Position numbers and translations under genes: made by a program | In this document: piece by piece, positions 37,291 through 46,100 of the stretch | How positions within the stretch are numbered: the first letter of the stretch is position 1 | How the letters are laid out: each line of letters starts with the position of its first letter | Notes under the pieces: generated by a model | The model's database searches: none | Told to the model about the DNA's origin: nothing | What the model saw: only the letters and a program-made list of their open reading frames with translations | Source of the DNA: Pseudomonas lijiangensis | GTDB taxonomy: Bacteria; Pseudomonadota; Gammaproteobacteria; Pseudomonadales; Pseudomonadaceae | Assembly: GCF_018968705.1 (NCBI RefSeq) | Contig: NZ_CP076668.1 | Span: 4,041,001 to 4,105,000 of the forward strand | Direction: 5' to 3' | DNA: 64,000 nt

Positions 37291-37324
37291 AAAAGGCCAT
37301 CTGCCAGGAGTGGCAGATGGCCTT
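37291..37324 (-). terminator. Rho-independent terminator
   Basis: On the minus strand a 14-base perfect stem (AAGGCCATCTGCCA), a four-base loop and TTTTG follow the binding-protein gene. Confidence 0.85.
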
Positions 37325-37351
37325 GAACGATGCGATACAGAGGCTTCGGCG

Positions 37352-38209
37352 TTATTTAGCAGTCCATGCAGCTACACGCTCAGGGTGCTTGGCCACCCAC
37401 TCTTTCGCAGCGGCATCGGGTTTGGCGCCATCCTGAATCGCCAGCATCACTTCACCGATTTCATCCTTGGATTCCCACTGGAATTTTTTCAGGAAGGCAA
37501 CGACGTCAGGCGCTTTCTTCTCCAGGCTCAGGCTGGCAACGTTGTCGACGGTTTCAGCAGCGCCGTACACGCTTTTCGGGTCTTCAAGAAAACGCAGTTT
37601 CCATTTGGCGAACATCCAGTGCGGCACCCAGCCGGTGACCACGATGGATTCCTTGCGTTTCTCGGCACGGGTCAGCTCGGCAATCATCCCGGCTCCCGAG
37701 CTGGCCTGCAGCTTGTAACCGTCAAGGCCGTAGTCCTTGATGGCCTGGTCGGTCTTGAGCATCACGCCCGAGCCGGCATCGATCCCGGTGATCTTCTTCT
37801 TGAAGGAATCATCGGTCTTGAGGTCTTCGATGGTCTGGGCCTTGACGTACTCCGGCACGATCAGGCCGATCTTGGCGTCCTTGAAGTTCGGGCCGTAGTT
37901 CACGACCTGATCCTTGTATTTGGTGTAGTACTCGCCATGAGTGCCAGGCAACCAGGCCGACAGCATCATGTCCAGTTTGTCGGTGGCCACTGCCTGCCAC
38001 ATGATCCCGGCTGCAACGGATTGCAACTTGACGTCATAGCCCAGTTTTTCCTTGAGCACTTCGGCGGCGACGTGGGTCGTGGCGACACTGTCGGACCAGC
38101 CTTCGACGTAGCCGATAGTCAGTGTCTTGGTTTCAGCAATGGCCAGCGTGGAGCTGGCAGCCAGTACCAGCGCGGCACCTGCCCCCAGAATTTTTCGCAT
38201 ATTCATCAT
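37352..38209 (-). CDS. Betaine/choline-type ABC substrate-binding protein, orphan
   Basis: 285 residues from the ATG at 38209; a second ATG follows directly and the exact start is unsure. A signal peptide ends in STLAIAETK. The mature protein has the OpuAC/ProX layout, with GYVEGWSDSVATT and WVPHWMFAKWKL; the Trp residues form the aromatic cage for quaternary amines. No permease or ATPase gene is adjacent, so it probably feeds a transporter encoded elsewhere, as BetX and CaiX do in P. aeruginosa. Ligand identity is inferred. Confidence 0.85.
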   Translation of the reverse strand: MMNMRKILGAGAALVLAASSTLAIAETKTLTIGYVEGWSDSVATTHVAAEVLKEKLGYDVKLQSVAAGIMWQAVATDKLDMMLSAWLPGTHGEYYTKYKDQVVNYGPNFKDAKIGLIVPEYVKAQTIEDLKTDDSFKKKITGIDAGSGVMLKTDQAIKDYGLDGYKLQASSGAGMIAELTRAEKRKESIVVTGWVPHWMFAKWKLRFLEDPKSVYGAAETVDNVASLSLEKKAPDVVAFLKKFQWESKDEIGEVMLAIQDGAKPDAAAKEWVAKHPERVAAWTAK

Positions 38210-38706
38210 CACGTCCCCGGAAGTTGCGCGCCGACGGATGTCGGGCTGCATTAACGTTGTTTTTCAGAGTCGCCCGCCATGCCCGGCTTTGGGGCAGACG
38301 GTGCCCTTCACGTTTCAGTCGTGCTCGCCCGCCATGACAGGCATCACATCAACTTCTCGATAATCAACCGGCCTGCAGATCGGACATGCTCTGTCAGCGA
38401 CACGGAGGAACCGGGAAACGACATCACACAGCCATCAGCGACAACACCCACGAAAAGCGTCGGCAAAGCCGTCTGGTTTTTGCATGAAACGAAACATGCG
38501 ATCCCCCTCGCCCCCTTGCAGGGCCGGGAGTGCGGGATGGGCCTCTGCCCCGTTCTGGTTCACTCAGGGCCGGGAAACAGAATGTGTTACCGCCTATGAC
38601 CAGCGGCCACTCAAGACGGGTAACACGGAAACAATCGCATTGCCTTTCGCCCTTTGGTTTTGCCTAACCATTTTTCAAGCCATTGTTTTTAAAGGACTTT
38701 AAAAAG
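38210..38706. other. Long non-coding gap before the small RNA gene
   Basis: About 500 bases without a credible gene. It holds the binding-protein promoter and probably upstream activator sites for the sigma54 promoter at 38707. One short dyad, GCATG-N8-CATGC (38482-38499), is the only structure I could pick out. Confidence 0.5.
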
Positions 38707-38724
38707 TTGGCACAGCTTCTGCTA
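38707..38724 (+). promoter_or_regulatory. Sigma54-type promoter of the Crc-type RNA
   Basis: TTGGCAC-AGCTTC-TGCTA has GG (38709-38710) and GC (38721-38722) exactly ten bases apart, as needed for RpoN. The predicted start is near 38734, just before the first AACAAGAA motif. Confidence 0.8.
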
Positions 38725-38733
38725 TCTCTCTGG

Positions 38734-39132
38734 CACAACAAGAATAAAAACACGTAGCACACCAACAAGAACAACACGAAACGGCTCTGACATAACAAGA
38801 ACAACACGGACAGAGGCGCAGCTAACAGATTTTTTTGGAGTGGATAGGCTTTACAGGGACTTCTTGAAAGAGAGGCCTCGCAACCGGACAGAGAACAATA
38901 AAACTACCTTCAGGTAGCTTCCCGTACCGGCTGGACCATGACGTTGTGCAGACCCATGGTTAAAGTGAATCAGCGCTCAAAAAAATACGTTTGCTCTTGA
39001 TCCCGGATGGGGATCACACAAGAACGCAGTAAAGGGACTGGTCGCCAAAAACAAGAACAGGCCGCCCTATAAAAATAAAAAGAGCAGGCAAGACACATTG
39101 AAGGAGAGCCCAGGCTCTCCTTTCGTGTTTTT
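38734..39132 (+). ncRNA. CrcZ/CrcX/CrcY-type regulatory RNA
   Basis: About 400 bases between a sigma54 promoter and a strong terminator. AACAAGAA occurs at 38737-38744 and at least three more times, plus AACAATAA and AAAAATAAAAA stretches. These are the A-rich motifs bound by Hfq with Crc. RNAs of this kind, activated by CbrAB with RpoN, sequester Hfq/Crc and lift catabolite repression. Size, promoter and motifs all agree. No cbrB gene is adjacent, so this is more likely the X or Y member than CrcZ. The exact 5' end is predicted. Confidence 0.82.
39103..39132 (+). terminator. Terminator of the Crc-type RNA
   Basis: GGAGAGCC, a two-base loop, GGCTCTCC, then TTTCGTGTTTTT. Confidence 0.88.
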
Positions 39133-39141
39133 GGGCTGCTG

Positions 39142-39185
39142 AGCTGCAAGCTGCAAGCTGCAAGCTGCAAGCTGCAAGCTGCAAG
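39142..39185. repeat. 7-base tandem repeat, six units
   Basis: AGCTGCA is repeated six times without change, plus two more bases, starting ten bases past the small-RNA terminator. The unit count probably varies between strains. Confidence 0.93.
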
Positions 39186-39376
39186 AAAGATACGCTACGT
39201 CCCCCTTCCCTCATTAAAAACAACAAAAAAGCACGGATACACATTCCTGGCTCCGCAGAACGTGTATTGTTTCGCTGGATTTACAAAGGTTCGTTTGTTG
39301 ATAGGGCACTTTGGCACTACACCGGTGGTCATAGGCTGCATACCTCACCAGCACTTCTTTCCCAAGGGATTTAGTC

Positions 39377-40675
39377 ATGCTCCGTTTTCTGCGCTTCGCT
39401 ACCGTTTTAGGTGGCTTATGTTTGAGTGCGTCCGCTCTGGCGACCAACATTGATCCCGCCACCTATGGTTATCCGCTGACTAACCCGTTCGAAGCGACCA
39501 TTGCGACCACTCCACCGGACATGCGCCCTGAACTGCCTGACGATGAAGATATCGATCAGGACGTCTACACGCTCAATCTGCACCCGGAACGCGAATTCAT
39601 CCTGCCGGACAATTTCTGGGCCGTAAAAAAGCTGAGCTATCGCCTGGCCAAGCAAGACCATGCAGCACCGCTGATTTTCCTGATTGCCGGAACCGGCGCG
39701 CCTTATAACAGCACTCTCAATGAGTTCCTGAAGAAGCTGTATTACGGCGCGGGTTATCACGTCGTGCAGTTGTCATCGCCCACCAGCTACGACTTCATGA
39801 GTTCCGCCTCGCGTTTTGCCACGCCGGGGATCTCCACGGAAGATGCCGAAGACCTGTACCGGGTGATGCAAGCCATCCGTGCCCAGCAGGCAGACTTGCC
39901 GGTGACCGAGTATTACCTGACCGGTTACAGCCTCGGCGCACTCAATGCGGCCTTCGTCAGCAAGCTGGACGAAACCCGTCGCAGCTTCAACTTCAAGAAA
40001 GTCCTGCTGCTCAACCCGCCGGTCAACCTCTATACGTCCATCAGCAACCTGGACAAGCTGGTACAGACCAACGTCAAGGGTATCAACGACACCACCACCT
40101 TCTATGAACTGGTCCTGGCCAAGCTGACCCGCTACTTCCGCCAGAGAGGCTACATCGACCTCAACGATGCGTTGCTCTATGACTTCCAGCAGTCCAAGCA
40201 GCACCTGACCAATGAACAGATGGCGATGCTGATCGGCACCTCATTCCGTTTTTCGTCGGCCGACATTGCGTTCACTTCCGACCTGATCAACCGTCGCGGC
40301 CTGATCACCCCACCGAAGTTTCCGATTACCGAAGGCACCAGCCTGACGCCGTTCCTCAAGCGCGCCATGCAATGCGACTTCGACTGCTACCTGACAGAGC
40401 AAGTCATCCCCATGTGGCGTGCCCGCACCGATGGTGGCAGCCTGTTGCAACTCGTGGATCAGGTCAGCCTGTATGCACTCAAGGATTACCTGCACACCAG
40501 CACCAAGATCTCGGTCATGCATAACGCAGACGACGTGATTCTGGGCTCGGGTGACCTGGGCTTCCTGCGCAAGACTTTCGGTGATCGCCTGACCGTTTAC
40601 CCATACGGTGGCCATTGCGGCAACATCAATTACCGCGTCAACAGTGACGCCATGCTGGAGTTCTTCCGTGGCTAA
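39377..40675 (+). CDS. Exported alpha/beta hydrolase, coupled to mlaA
   Basis: 432 residues. A signal peptide (FATVLGGLCLSASALA) is followed by a serine-hydrolase fold with LIFLIAGTGAPYN and the nucleophile elbow GYSLG near residues 182-186; VMHNADDVILGS and PYGGHCGN near the end could supply Asp and His. It is probably periplasmic. The stop overlaps the mlaA start by eight bases, so the two are co-translated. This suggests a role in outer-membrane lipid handling, for example on phospholipids, but the substrate is unknown. Confidence 0.82.
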   Translation: MLRFLRFATVLGGLCLSASALATNIDPATYGYPLTNPFEATIATTPPDMRPELPDDEDIDQDVYTLNLHPEREFILPDNFWAVKKLSYRLAKQDHAAPLIFLIAGTGAPYNSTLNEFLKKLYYGAGYHVVQLSSPTSYDFMSSASRFATPGISTEDAEDLYRVMQAIRAQQADLPVTEYYLTGYSLGALNAAFVSKLDETRRSFNFKKVLLLNPPVNLYTSISNLDKLVQTNVKGINDTTTFYELVLAKLTRYFRQRGYIDLNDALLYDFQQSKQHLTNEQMAMLIGTSFRFSSADIAFTSDLINRRGLITPPKFPITEGTSLTPFLKRAMQCDFDCYLTEQVIPMWRARTDGGSLLQLVDQVSLYALKDYLHTSTKISVMHNADDVILGSGDLGFLRKTFGDRLTVYPYGGHCGNINYRVNSDAMLEFFRG

Positions 40676-41480
40676 ACGTCTTTTGCTCCTTGCCGCCGTC
40701 TTGTGCGCAGGTACTGTCCACGCCGCTGACGCGGACACCAGCAACAAAGCCCAGCATCCGGCCACCGTGGTGCGCAACCTTGATGCCGATGGTTTTACCC
40801 AGCCGCTGAAATCGCTGCAGTTCAACCCCGGCCTGGACCAGCGCGAATTCGAGCGCGCCTCCATCAACGCCCTGGAAGTCTACGACCCGCTGGAGTCCTG
40901 GAACCGTCGGGTCTACCACTTCAACTACCGCTTCGATGAGTGGGTGTTCCTGCCGACGGTCAACGGCTACCGCTACATCACACCGGGCTTCGTGCGCAGC
41001 GGCGTCAGCAACTTCTTCAGCAACCTGGGCGATGTGTCCAACCTGGTGAACAGCCTGCTGCAGTTCAAGGGCCAGCGCTCGATGCAGACCACCGGGCGCC
41101 TGCTGCTCAACACCACCATCGGCATCGCCGGTCTGTGGGACCCGGCTACCCTGATGGGCCTGCCACGCCAGACCGAAGACTTCGGCCAAACCCTGGGCTT
41201 CTATGGCGTACCGTCAGGCCCGTACCTGGTGCTGCCGCTGTTCGGTCCTTCGAACCTGCGTGACACCGGTGGCCTGGTGTTCGACTACGCCGCCGAAACG
41301 CAGATCAACTTCCTGAACGTGGCCGAAGTCAGCAGCGACCACCCGGAAATCACCCTGCTGCGCGCCATTGATCGCCGCTACGTCACAAGCTTCCGCTACG
41401 GCCAACTGAACTCGCCGTTCGAGTACGAGAAGGTGCGTTACGTCTATACCGAGTCGCGCAAGTTGCAGATTGCCGAGTAA
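40668..41480 (+). CDS. mlaA: Phospholipid-retrograde transport protein MlaA (VacJ)
   Basis: 270 residues from GTG at 40668, within the end of the hydrolase gene. A signal peptide ends VHAADA without a clear lipobox. YDPLESWNRRVYHFNYRFDE and the segment GFYGVPSGPYLVLPLFGPSN are MlaA hallmarks. MlaA sits in the outer membrane with a porin and removes surface phospholipids for the Mla pathway. The last 18 bases of the gene are repeated at 45362-45379. Confidence 0.92.
   Translation: MAKRLLLLAAVLCAGTVHAADADTSNKAQHPATVVRNLDADGFTQPLKSLQFNPGLDQREFERASINALEVYDPLESWNRRVYHFNYRFDEWVFLPTVNGYRYITPGFVRSGVSNFFSNLGDVSNLVNSLLQFKGQRSMQTTGRLLLNTTIGIAGLWDPATLMGLPRQTEDFGQTLGFYGVPSGPYLVLPLFGPSNLRDTGGLVFDYAAETQINFLNVAEVSSDHPEITLLRAIDRRYVTSFRYGQLNSPFEYEKVRYVYTESRKLQIAE
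41463..41480. repeat. 18-bp direct repeat, left copy (mlaA 3' end)
   Basis: TTGCAGATTGCCGAGTAA, including the mlaA stop codon, is repeated exactly at 45362-45379. In both places AAAAACG, the start of a terminator stem, follows 14 bases later. Confidence 0.85.
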
Positions 41481-41495
41481 ATCTGGCACATGATA

Positions 41496-41532
41496 AAAAC
41501 GGCCAACCGGGGCGATCCGGTTGGCCGTTTTC
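41496..41532 (+). terminator. Rho-independent terminator after mlaA
   Basis: AACGGCCAACCGG and its complement CCGGTTGGCCGTT, with a six-base loop and a short T run. Confidence 0.88.
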
Positions 41533-41603
41533 ATTTGTGTACCGGCTCGACTTCGCTTCGGTTCAGGCGCAGGATCGCTTCCTTTCATCAACGTTGAAGT
41601 GTC

Positions 41604-42413
41604 ATGCAGCAGTCAATCATGGTAATGGTTCTGATAGCCGGCCTGACCCTGTCAGGCTGCGCCAGCCAGCAGGAAAAGCTCTATTCGTGGGCTCAAGCAA
41701 AAGGCGCAGAAGCCAGGGTGATTGAAACCCGCACCTTTGCGCTGCAAACCGTTACGCCCCGCTCCCTGCCCAAAGGCGGCCGGTTGAGTATTTTCATTGA
41801 AGGAGATGGCCGAGCCTGGGCCACGAGCAGCCAGCCAAGCCTAGATCCTTCGCCACGGCAACCGGGTATGGCGCGCCTGGCTCTGGACCCGAACCACGCA
41901 GGTGCGTACGTTGCCAGACCTTGCCAGTTTGTGATGTCCAAAGCTTGTGGCAGTGAGGTGTGGACAGATGCCAGGTTCAGCGATGGCGTCATTGAAGCGC
42001 TCAACGATGTGATCGACCGATTGAAGAGTCGCTACAACGCTTCTTCAATCGAGCTGATCGGCTATTCGGGAGGCGCAGCGGTCGCATTATTGATAGCAGA
42101 AGGACGAGATGATATTTCGCAGATCCAGACCATCGCCGGGAATGTCGATCCTCATGGCTGGGTCGCGCTGCATGGGATTTCTCCCTTGAAAGGCTCGCTG
42201 GACCCGCTGGAAAAAAGCCTGCGACTCAAACCGATAGCGCAACGGCACTTCGTTGGAACAACCGATACCGTTGTGCCGCCCACACTGCTGACAGGCTTTG
42301 TCAACAGGACCCAACCCGATTGCAGCGAGATCGTGAGCCTGCCGGGCTCCCATGCAACGCTCATGGAAGCCGTTGATGGGCAAATGCTTTCCCGCCCGAT
42401 TCAGTGTCAGTAA
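41604..42413 (+). CDS. Lipoprotein alpha/beta hydrolase
   Basis: 269 residues. The lipoprotein signal ends LTLSGC (Cys19). The hydrolase elbow is GYSGGAAVALL near residue 153; FVGTTDTVVPP and PGSHATLM supply the likely Asp and His. It should be membrane-anchored in the cell envelope. The family is common but uncharacterised. It lies between mlaA and an autotransporter, inside the segment bracketed by the 18-bp repeat. Confidence 0.82.
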   Translation: MQQSIMVMVLIAGLTLSGCASQQEKLYSWAQAKGAEARVIETRTFALQTVTPRSLPKGGRLSIFIEGDGRAWATSSQPSLDPSPRQPGMARLALDPNHAGAYVARPCQFVMSKACGSEVWTDARFSDGVIEALNDVIDRLKSRYNASSIELIGYSGGAAVALLIAEGRDDISQIQTIAGNVDPHGWVALHGISPLKGSLDPLEKSLRLKPIAQRHFVGTTDTVVPPTLLTGFVNRTQPDCSEIVSLPGSHATLMEAVDGQMLSRPIQCQ

Positions 42414-42448
42414 GGCTAGTGCCGATCAGTCAGGGTCATAACTCACTT

Positions 42449-42535
42449 TGTGGGAGGCAGCTTGCTGGCGACTTTTACAGACGCAGAATATCTGCCGGTT
42501 TTAAGGCCTTCTTCGCCAGCAAGCTGCCTCCCACC
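42449..42535. repeat. REPIN: inverted pair of REP sequences
   Basis: Same class and closely related interior as 22674-22766. It lies between the convergent lipoprotein and autotransporter genes. Confidence 0.9.
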
Positions 42536-42567
42536 AGTTTTGTTGTGCCTTTACTCAAACGCGACTA

Positions 42568-45159
42568 TCAGAATGCGTAACGCGCCTTGAACATCAGGGT
42601 TTCAGCGTCGTAACCCGAACGACCCTGATAGGTGTAGCTTGTCCCCAGCGTCAGTGCGCTGATGGCATAACTCACCCCCACAGAACCTTCATAGCTGTCA
42701 CGGGCCGATTTTGCACCCGTGACCACGAAGCTCGAACCGCCCTGAGCAAATGCCGACGTCTGGCTGATTCGGTCACCGATCAGGTCGTGATACGTCATCA
42801 GAGTCAGTTCAGGCGTCAGCGTACCGCCCAGCAAAGGAGCCTCACTGGCAACCCGCAAACCGGCACCCACCTCCCCGGTTTCAAAGCGCTGGTCACTGTT
42901 GCGCAACGCCGCAGTCGAACCGTGTTCGGTGTAAGCATCGACCTGAACATTCGAATACCGGGCGCCAACACGTGGCTCCAGCAATATGTGATCGCTGAGT
43001 CGCAAGCCATAGCCAGCCAGGGTGCTGATGCTCAGGACATCACTGTCGAAGTTGCCTTTGGCCAGGGTGCCAGCCACATAGCGGCGGCTGTCGTTATCAT
43101 TGCGTCCATAGGAAACGCTGCCCTGAGCAAACCAGTTGTCCTTGTCCCAGCTTCCATAAAGTGACAGCGCATTACCCTGCACATCGGTCTTGTAGCCAAT
43201 GTCGGAGGTTGCGTTGGCATTTACATAGGAATAGGCAAAACCCAGGGTCGCCCCCGAGGAGAACTGGCCATCCACGCCTACTGCAACGCCACTGGCATTG
43301 GCCGAGTAGCCTTCCACACCACCACGGCTGTCCTGATCCATGTTGCTGTTCAATGCCTGCATCCACACGCCGGTATCGGACAGTTCATCACCTGAAGAAA
43401 GGCCGCTGCGCAATCCAGTCATCCGGGTATCGAGTGCCGATCTGCTGGCACCCTGCCCGGCCAGGGCTGCATCCACTCCGCCACGGCTGACGTCGGGTGA
43501 CAACTGTTTGCCAAGCTCAGCCAGTTGAGCGCTGTTGGCGTTGGCGAACGACTGAAATACCCGGTCATTGCTGTCGAGCTGGCCCATCACATTGTTCTTG
43601 AAGCGGTTGATCAGACCTTGTGTACGCTGGTCGCCCCCAGCATTGTCCAGCTCCTGACTCACCTGCTGGTCGGATTTGGGCCTGACCACGGCAGACACAG
43701 AGTCGGCATCGACGCTGTAGCTGGCAACATCGAGCAGGGCCGAGGCGCTGTTCACGGTCAAACCGTTGTTCTGCACACTGCCTGCGGACAGCAAGGCGTA
43801 AGTCTTGCCCTCGGTAACAGGGGTGAAATCACCAGGGTTGGCGCTCAGGGTGATACGCGAACCGGCTGCAAAAGTCGCAGCCCCGGCAACGGTCAGATAG
43901 GGCGTGGTATTCACGACGCTGTCGGATAACCGCATGTCCAGCGCGCCCAGATTCGCAAGCTGCAGATTCCCGGTGATGGAACTGCCTGGACGGTCCAGAT
44001 TCAGGGAGCCGCCCTGGACGACAACATTACTGTCGATGATCGCACCCTTGAATGTCGCCATGCCCTGAACATTCACGGCGGCCATATCAAGAAGATCGCC
44101 ACGAATCTCGCCACCGGACCAGTTCAACGTGGCCAGATTACGGCCACGGATGGCAGCGCCCGAATCACTGGCGATAAAGCCCGCCTTCTGATTGATTTCA
44201 AAGCCGATGGGCAATGCATCCCGGGTAACCACAATCGTATCGCCCTGGGAGGTAATGGTTCCGGTGTTCACGATGCCCCTTGAACCGGAAGGATTGGTGG
44301 TAGTGAAGTCAATGCCTTGAACCATGATGGCATGCGAATCACTGCTACCCGTTGCGCTGACAAGGCCACTGTTATTCAAGACATCAAGTGTCCCCTCCCA
44401 CAAATTGATGCTTTCGGCCCCCAGCCCCTGGGCAACGATTGAACCGCTGTTATCGAAGTGCAGAGGAGATGTAGGAGACTCTATATCCAGCCCTACCGAG
44501 TTGTTCCCCACAACAAGGATGGAGCCCGAATTAATGAGCTTACCGCCAAGACTGAAGATTGCGGTAGCGGTGTGAAAATCGATGATCAGACCACCAGCAT
44601 CCTCGCCGCGGACTTCAATTGATCCCGAGTTGATCAGATCACCACCGATTTGCGTGCCATGTAGATAAATACCTTCTGCACTACCGAAAGAAACCAGTCC
44701 GGGTTCGTCTGACATCAAGATATGTCCAGCATTGATCACAGAGCCCGTGACAATGAGATTGCCGACTTGCATCCCCTCCGCCCTGTTGGCTTTCAGAATA
44801 GTAATCGATCCGTTGTTCCGCAGATCCCCGTTGATAGTCCCCCCAAGGCCGCCCCCCGTGAAGAGTAAATCAGGAGCGTTAGCGATCCCCAGTCCGTTGA
44901 CCACGTGCCCATTGGCATCCACAGTAATGTCCGCTGCGTTAACGAAAGAACCGTTCAAGACAGAACGCTGGAACTGAAAAATGTTTTCGCTCCCGGACGA
45001 TTGCAACGAAACCTGGCCAATCAAGTTGAAATCACCTGTCAACGTTTGATTGATCAGTGCTGTGCGCCCCTGACTGACGTCATAATCCTGGGAATGGGCC
45101 TGACAAGCGCAGGCACCAATGAGCAGTGCCAGTAGAGTTTTCTGAAAAGTCCGATTCAA
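42568..45159 (-). CDS. Autotransporter with C-terminal beta-barrel
   Basis: 863 residues. Signal peptide MNRTFQKTLLALLIGACACQ. Residues ~25-480 are a repetitive passenger rich in Asn, Gly, Ser and Val, with phrases like LINSGSI, NSGSIEV and NSGSIVA, a beta-helix pattern. Residues ~590-863 are an autotransporter barrel that ends in Phe (FKARYAF), as outer-membrane barrels do. It is exposed at the surface, probably in adhesion. No protease or lipase motif was seen in the passenger. Confidence 0.92.
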   Translation of the reverse strand: MNRTFQKTLLALLIGACACQAHSQDYDVSQGRTALINQTLTGDFNLIGQVSLQSSGSENIFQFQRSVLNGSFVNAADITVDANGHVVNGLGIANAPDLLFTGGGLGGTINGDLRNNGSITILKANRAEGMQVGNLIVTGSVINAGHILMSDEPGLVSFGSAEGIYLHGTQIGGDLINSGSIEVRGEDAGGLIIDFHTATAIFSLGGKLINSGSILVVGNNSVGLDIESPTSPLHFDNSGSIVAQGLGAESINLWEGTLDVLNNSGLVSATGSSDSHAIMVQGIDFTTTNPSGSRGIVNTGTITSQGDTIVVTRDALPIGFEINQKAGFIASDSGAAIRGRNLATLNWSGGEIRGDLLDMAAVNVQGMATFKGAIIDSNVVVQGGSLNLDRPGSSITGNLQLANLGALDMRLSDSVVNTTPYLTVAGAATFAAGSRITLSANPGDFTPVTEGKTYALLSAGSVQNNGLTVNSASALLDVASYSVDADSVSAVVRPKSDQQVSQELDNAGGDQRTQGLINRFKNNVMGQLDSNDRVFQSFANANSAQLAELGKQLSPDVSRGGVDAALAGQGASRSALDTRMTGLRSGLSSGDELSDTGVWMQALNSNMDQDSRGGVEGYSANASGVAVGVDGQFSSGATLGFAYSYVNANATSDIGYKTDVQGNALSLYGSWDKDNWFAQGSVSYGRNDNDSRRYVAGTLAKGNFDSDVLSISTLAGYGLRLSDHILLEPRVGARYSNVQVDAYTEHGSTAALRNSDQRFETGEVGAGLRVASEAPLLGGTLTPELTLMTYHDLIGDRISQTSAFAQGGSSFVVTGAKSARDSYEGSVGVSYAISALTLGTSYTYQGRSGYDAETLMFKARYAF

Positions 45160-45361
45160 AGCCTGTGGTCCATCGATTTACTTCAGCAGCAGCCCTGCCC
45201 GGCGTGCATTCCACCGTGAATGCGTGTCGCACTCCGATTGCCTCGCAAGTCAGAGTCGTCCGGGGCGTTGTCGGCTGTTTGATACGAAGCTTTAAAAGAG
45301 CGGACACAAAGGCATCAATTAAACCGATTAAAAGGCCCGTAAACTCAAACCTATTAATCAA

Positions 45362-45379
45362 TTGCAGATTGCCGAGTAA
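45362..45379. repeat. 18-bp direct repeat, right copy
   Basis: Exact copy of 41463-41480 with the same 14-base distance to AAAAACG. It is not part of any gene here. Confidence 0.85.
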
Positions 45380-45393
45380 CAAATGCAGCAATC

Positions 45394-45433
45394 AAAAACG
45401 CCCGGCCCAGGTTACCTGGGTCGGGCGTTTTTC
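45394..45433. terminator. Rho-independent terminator, probably bidirectional
   Basis: AAAAACGCCCGGCCCAGG pairs with CCTGGGTCGGGCGTTTTT. A and T runs flank both sides. It lies after the DUF805 gene on the minus strand. Confidence 0.88.
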
Positions 45434-45449
45434 ATAGCACCGTCAAACT

Positions 45450-45809
45450 TCAGCGAGGTGCCGGGCCGTAGCCGTTCACACCGTTGGTGCCCGGCACAAA
45501 CAGCAAGGCTAGCTGGAACAGCGGGCCCAGGATTGGAATAAGGCCAATCAGCACACACCAGCCGCTGAGATTGATGTCATGCAGCCTTCTGACATTCAAA
45601 GAGAGATTGGTCATGAACATGGCCACTAACAGGACAGCGGTCGCGGGCCCGAGGCCTATTCCCGGATCAAACCAGTCGTTACTGAAATCAATCCACAATG
45701 CCACCGCGGCTAGCCCGATACAAAGCAGGAAAAAGACGAAGAATTCCATCCTTGACGCCCGGCCACTGAAATCGAATGTTTTTGCAAACGTGTCATACAG
45801 ATGATTCAT
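45450..45809 (-). CDS. DUF805 membrane protein
   Basis: 119 residues from the ATG at 45809 (MNHLYDTFAKTFDFSGRASR), which has AGTAGGG upstream; a longer frame runs to 45842. FSGRASRMEFF at the start, then NVRRLHDINLSGW, is diagnostic of DUF805. Three to four helices. Function is unknown. Confidence 0.9.
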   Translation of the reverse strand: MNHLYDTFAKTFDFSGRASRMEFFVFFLLCIGLAAVALWIDFSNDWFDPGIGLGPATAVLLVAMFMTNLSLNVRRLHDINLSGWCVLIGLIPILGPLFQLALLFVPGTNGVNGYGPAPR

Positions 45810-46100
45810 CCCTACTTCTCTTCTTGATGGCTGTATTGGCATCCCTGGTCAATGACTGACCACGCCCCTTGGCGGCGACCAATCTAACGATTTAAAAAAA
45901 TAGGGATGCAGTCACCCTCCGAAACATCCGTAGGAAAAATCGACACACCAAAACTCTTCACTCTTCAGACGCCATCGAAAGCCCACGGATTGTTCAAACC
46001 ATCAAAAAATCAGATTTATTTGCGCCAGAAATCAAACCCATCAATCGAAGCATTCACACTAAGATGGCATCATTCTCACTTGATCAGGAGTGCCCTTTTC

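Larger units (their letters stand above)
45160..45449. other. Gap with mlaA-tail copy and terminator
   Basis: The 18-bp copy of the mlaA 3' end lies at 45362-45379 and is followed by a terminator hairpin (45394-45433). Upstream of it, the DNA does not resemble mlaA. No gene is supported here; short frames overlap the autotransporter start region. Confidence 0.6.

Noticed and set aside
39142..39185. CRISPR array
   Set aside because: The repeat is a 7-base tandem without spacers and no cas gene is present.
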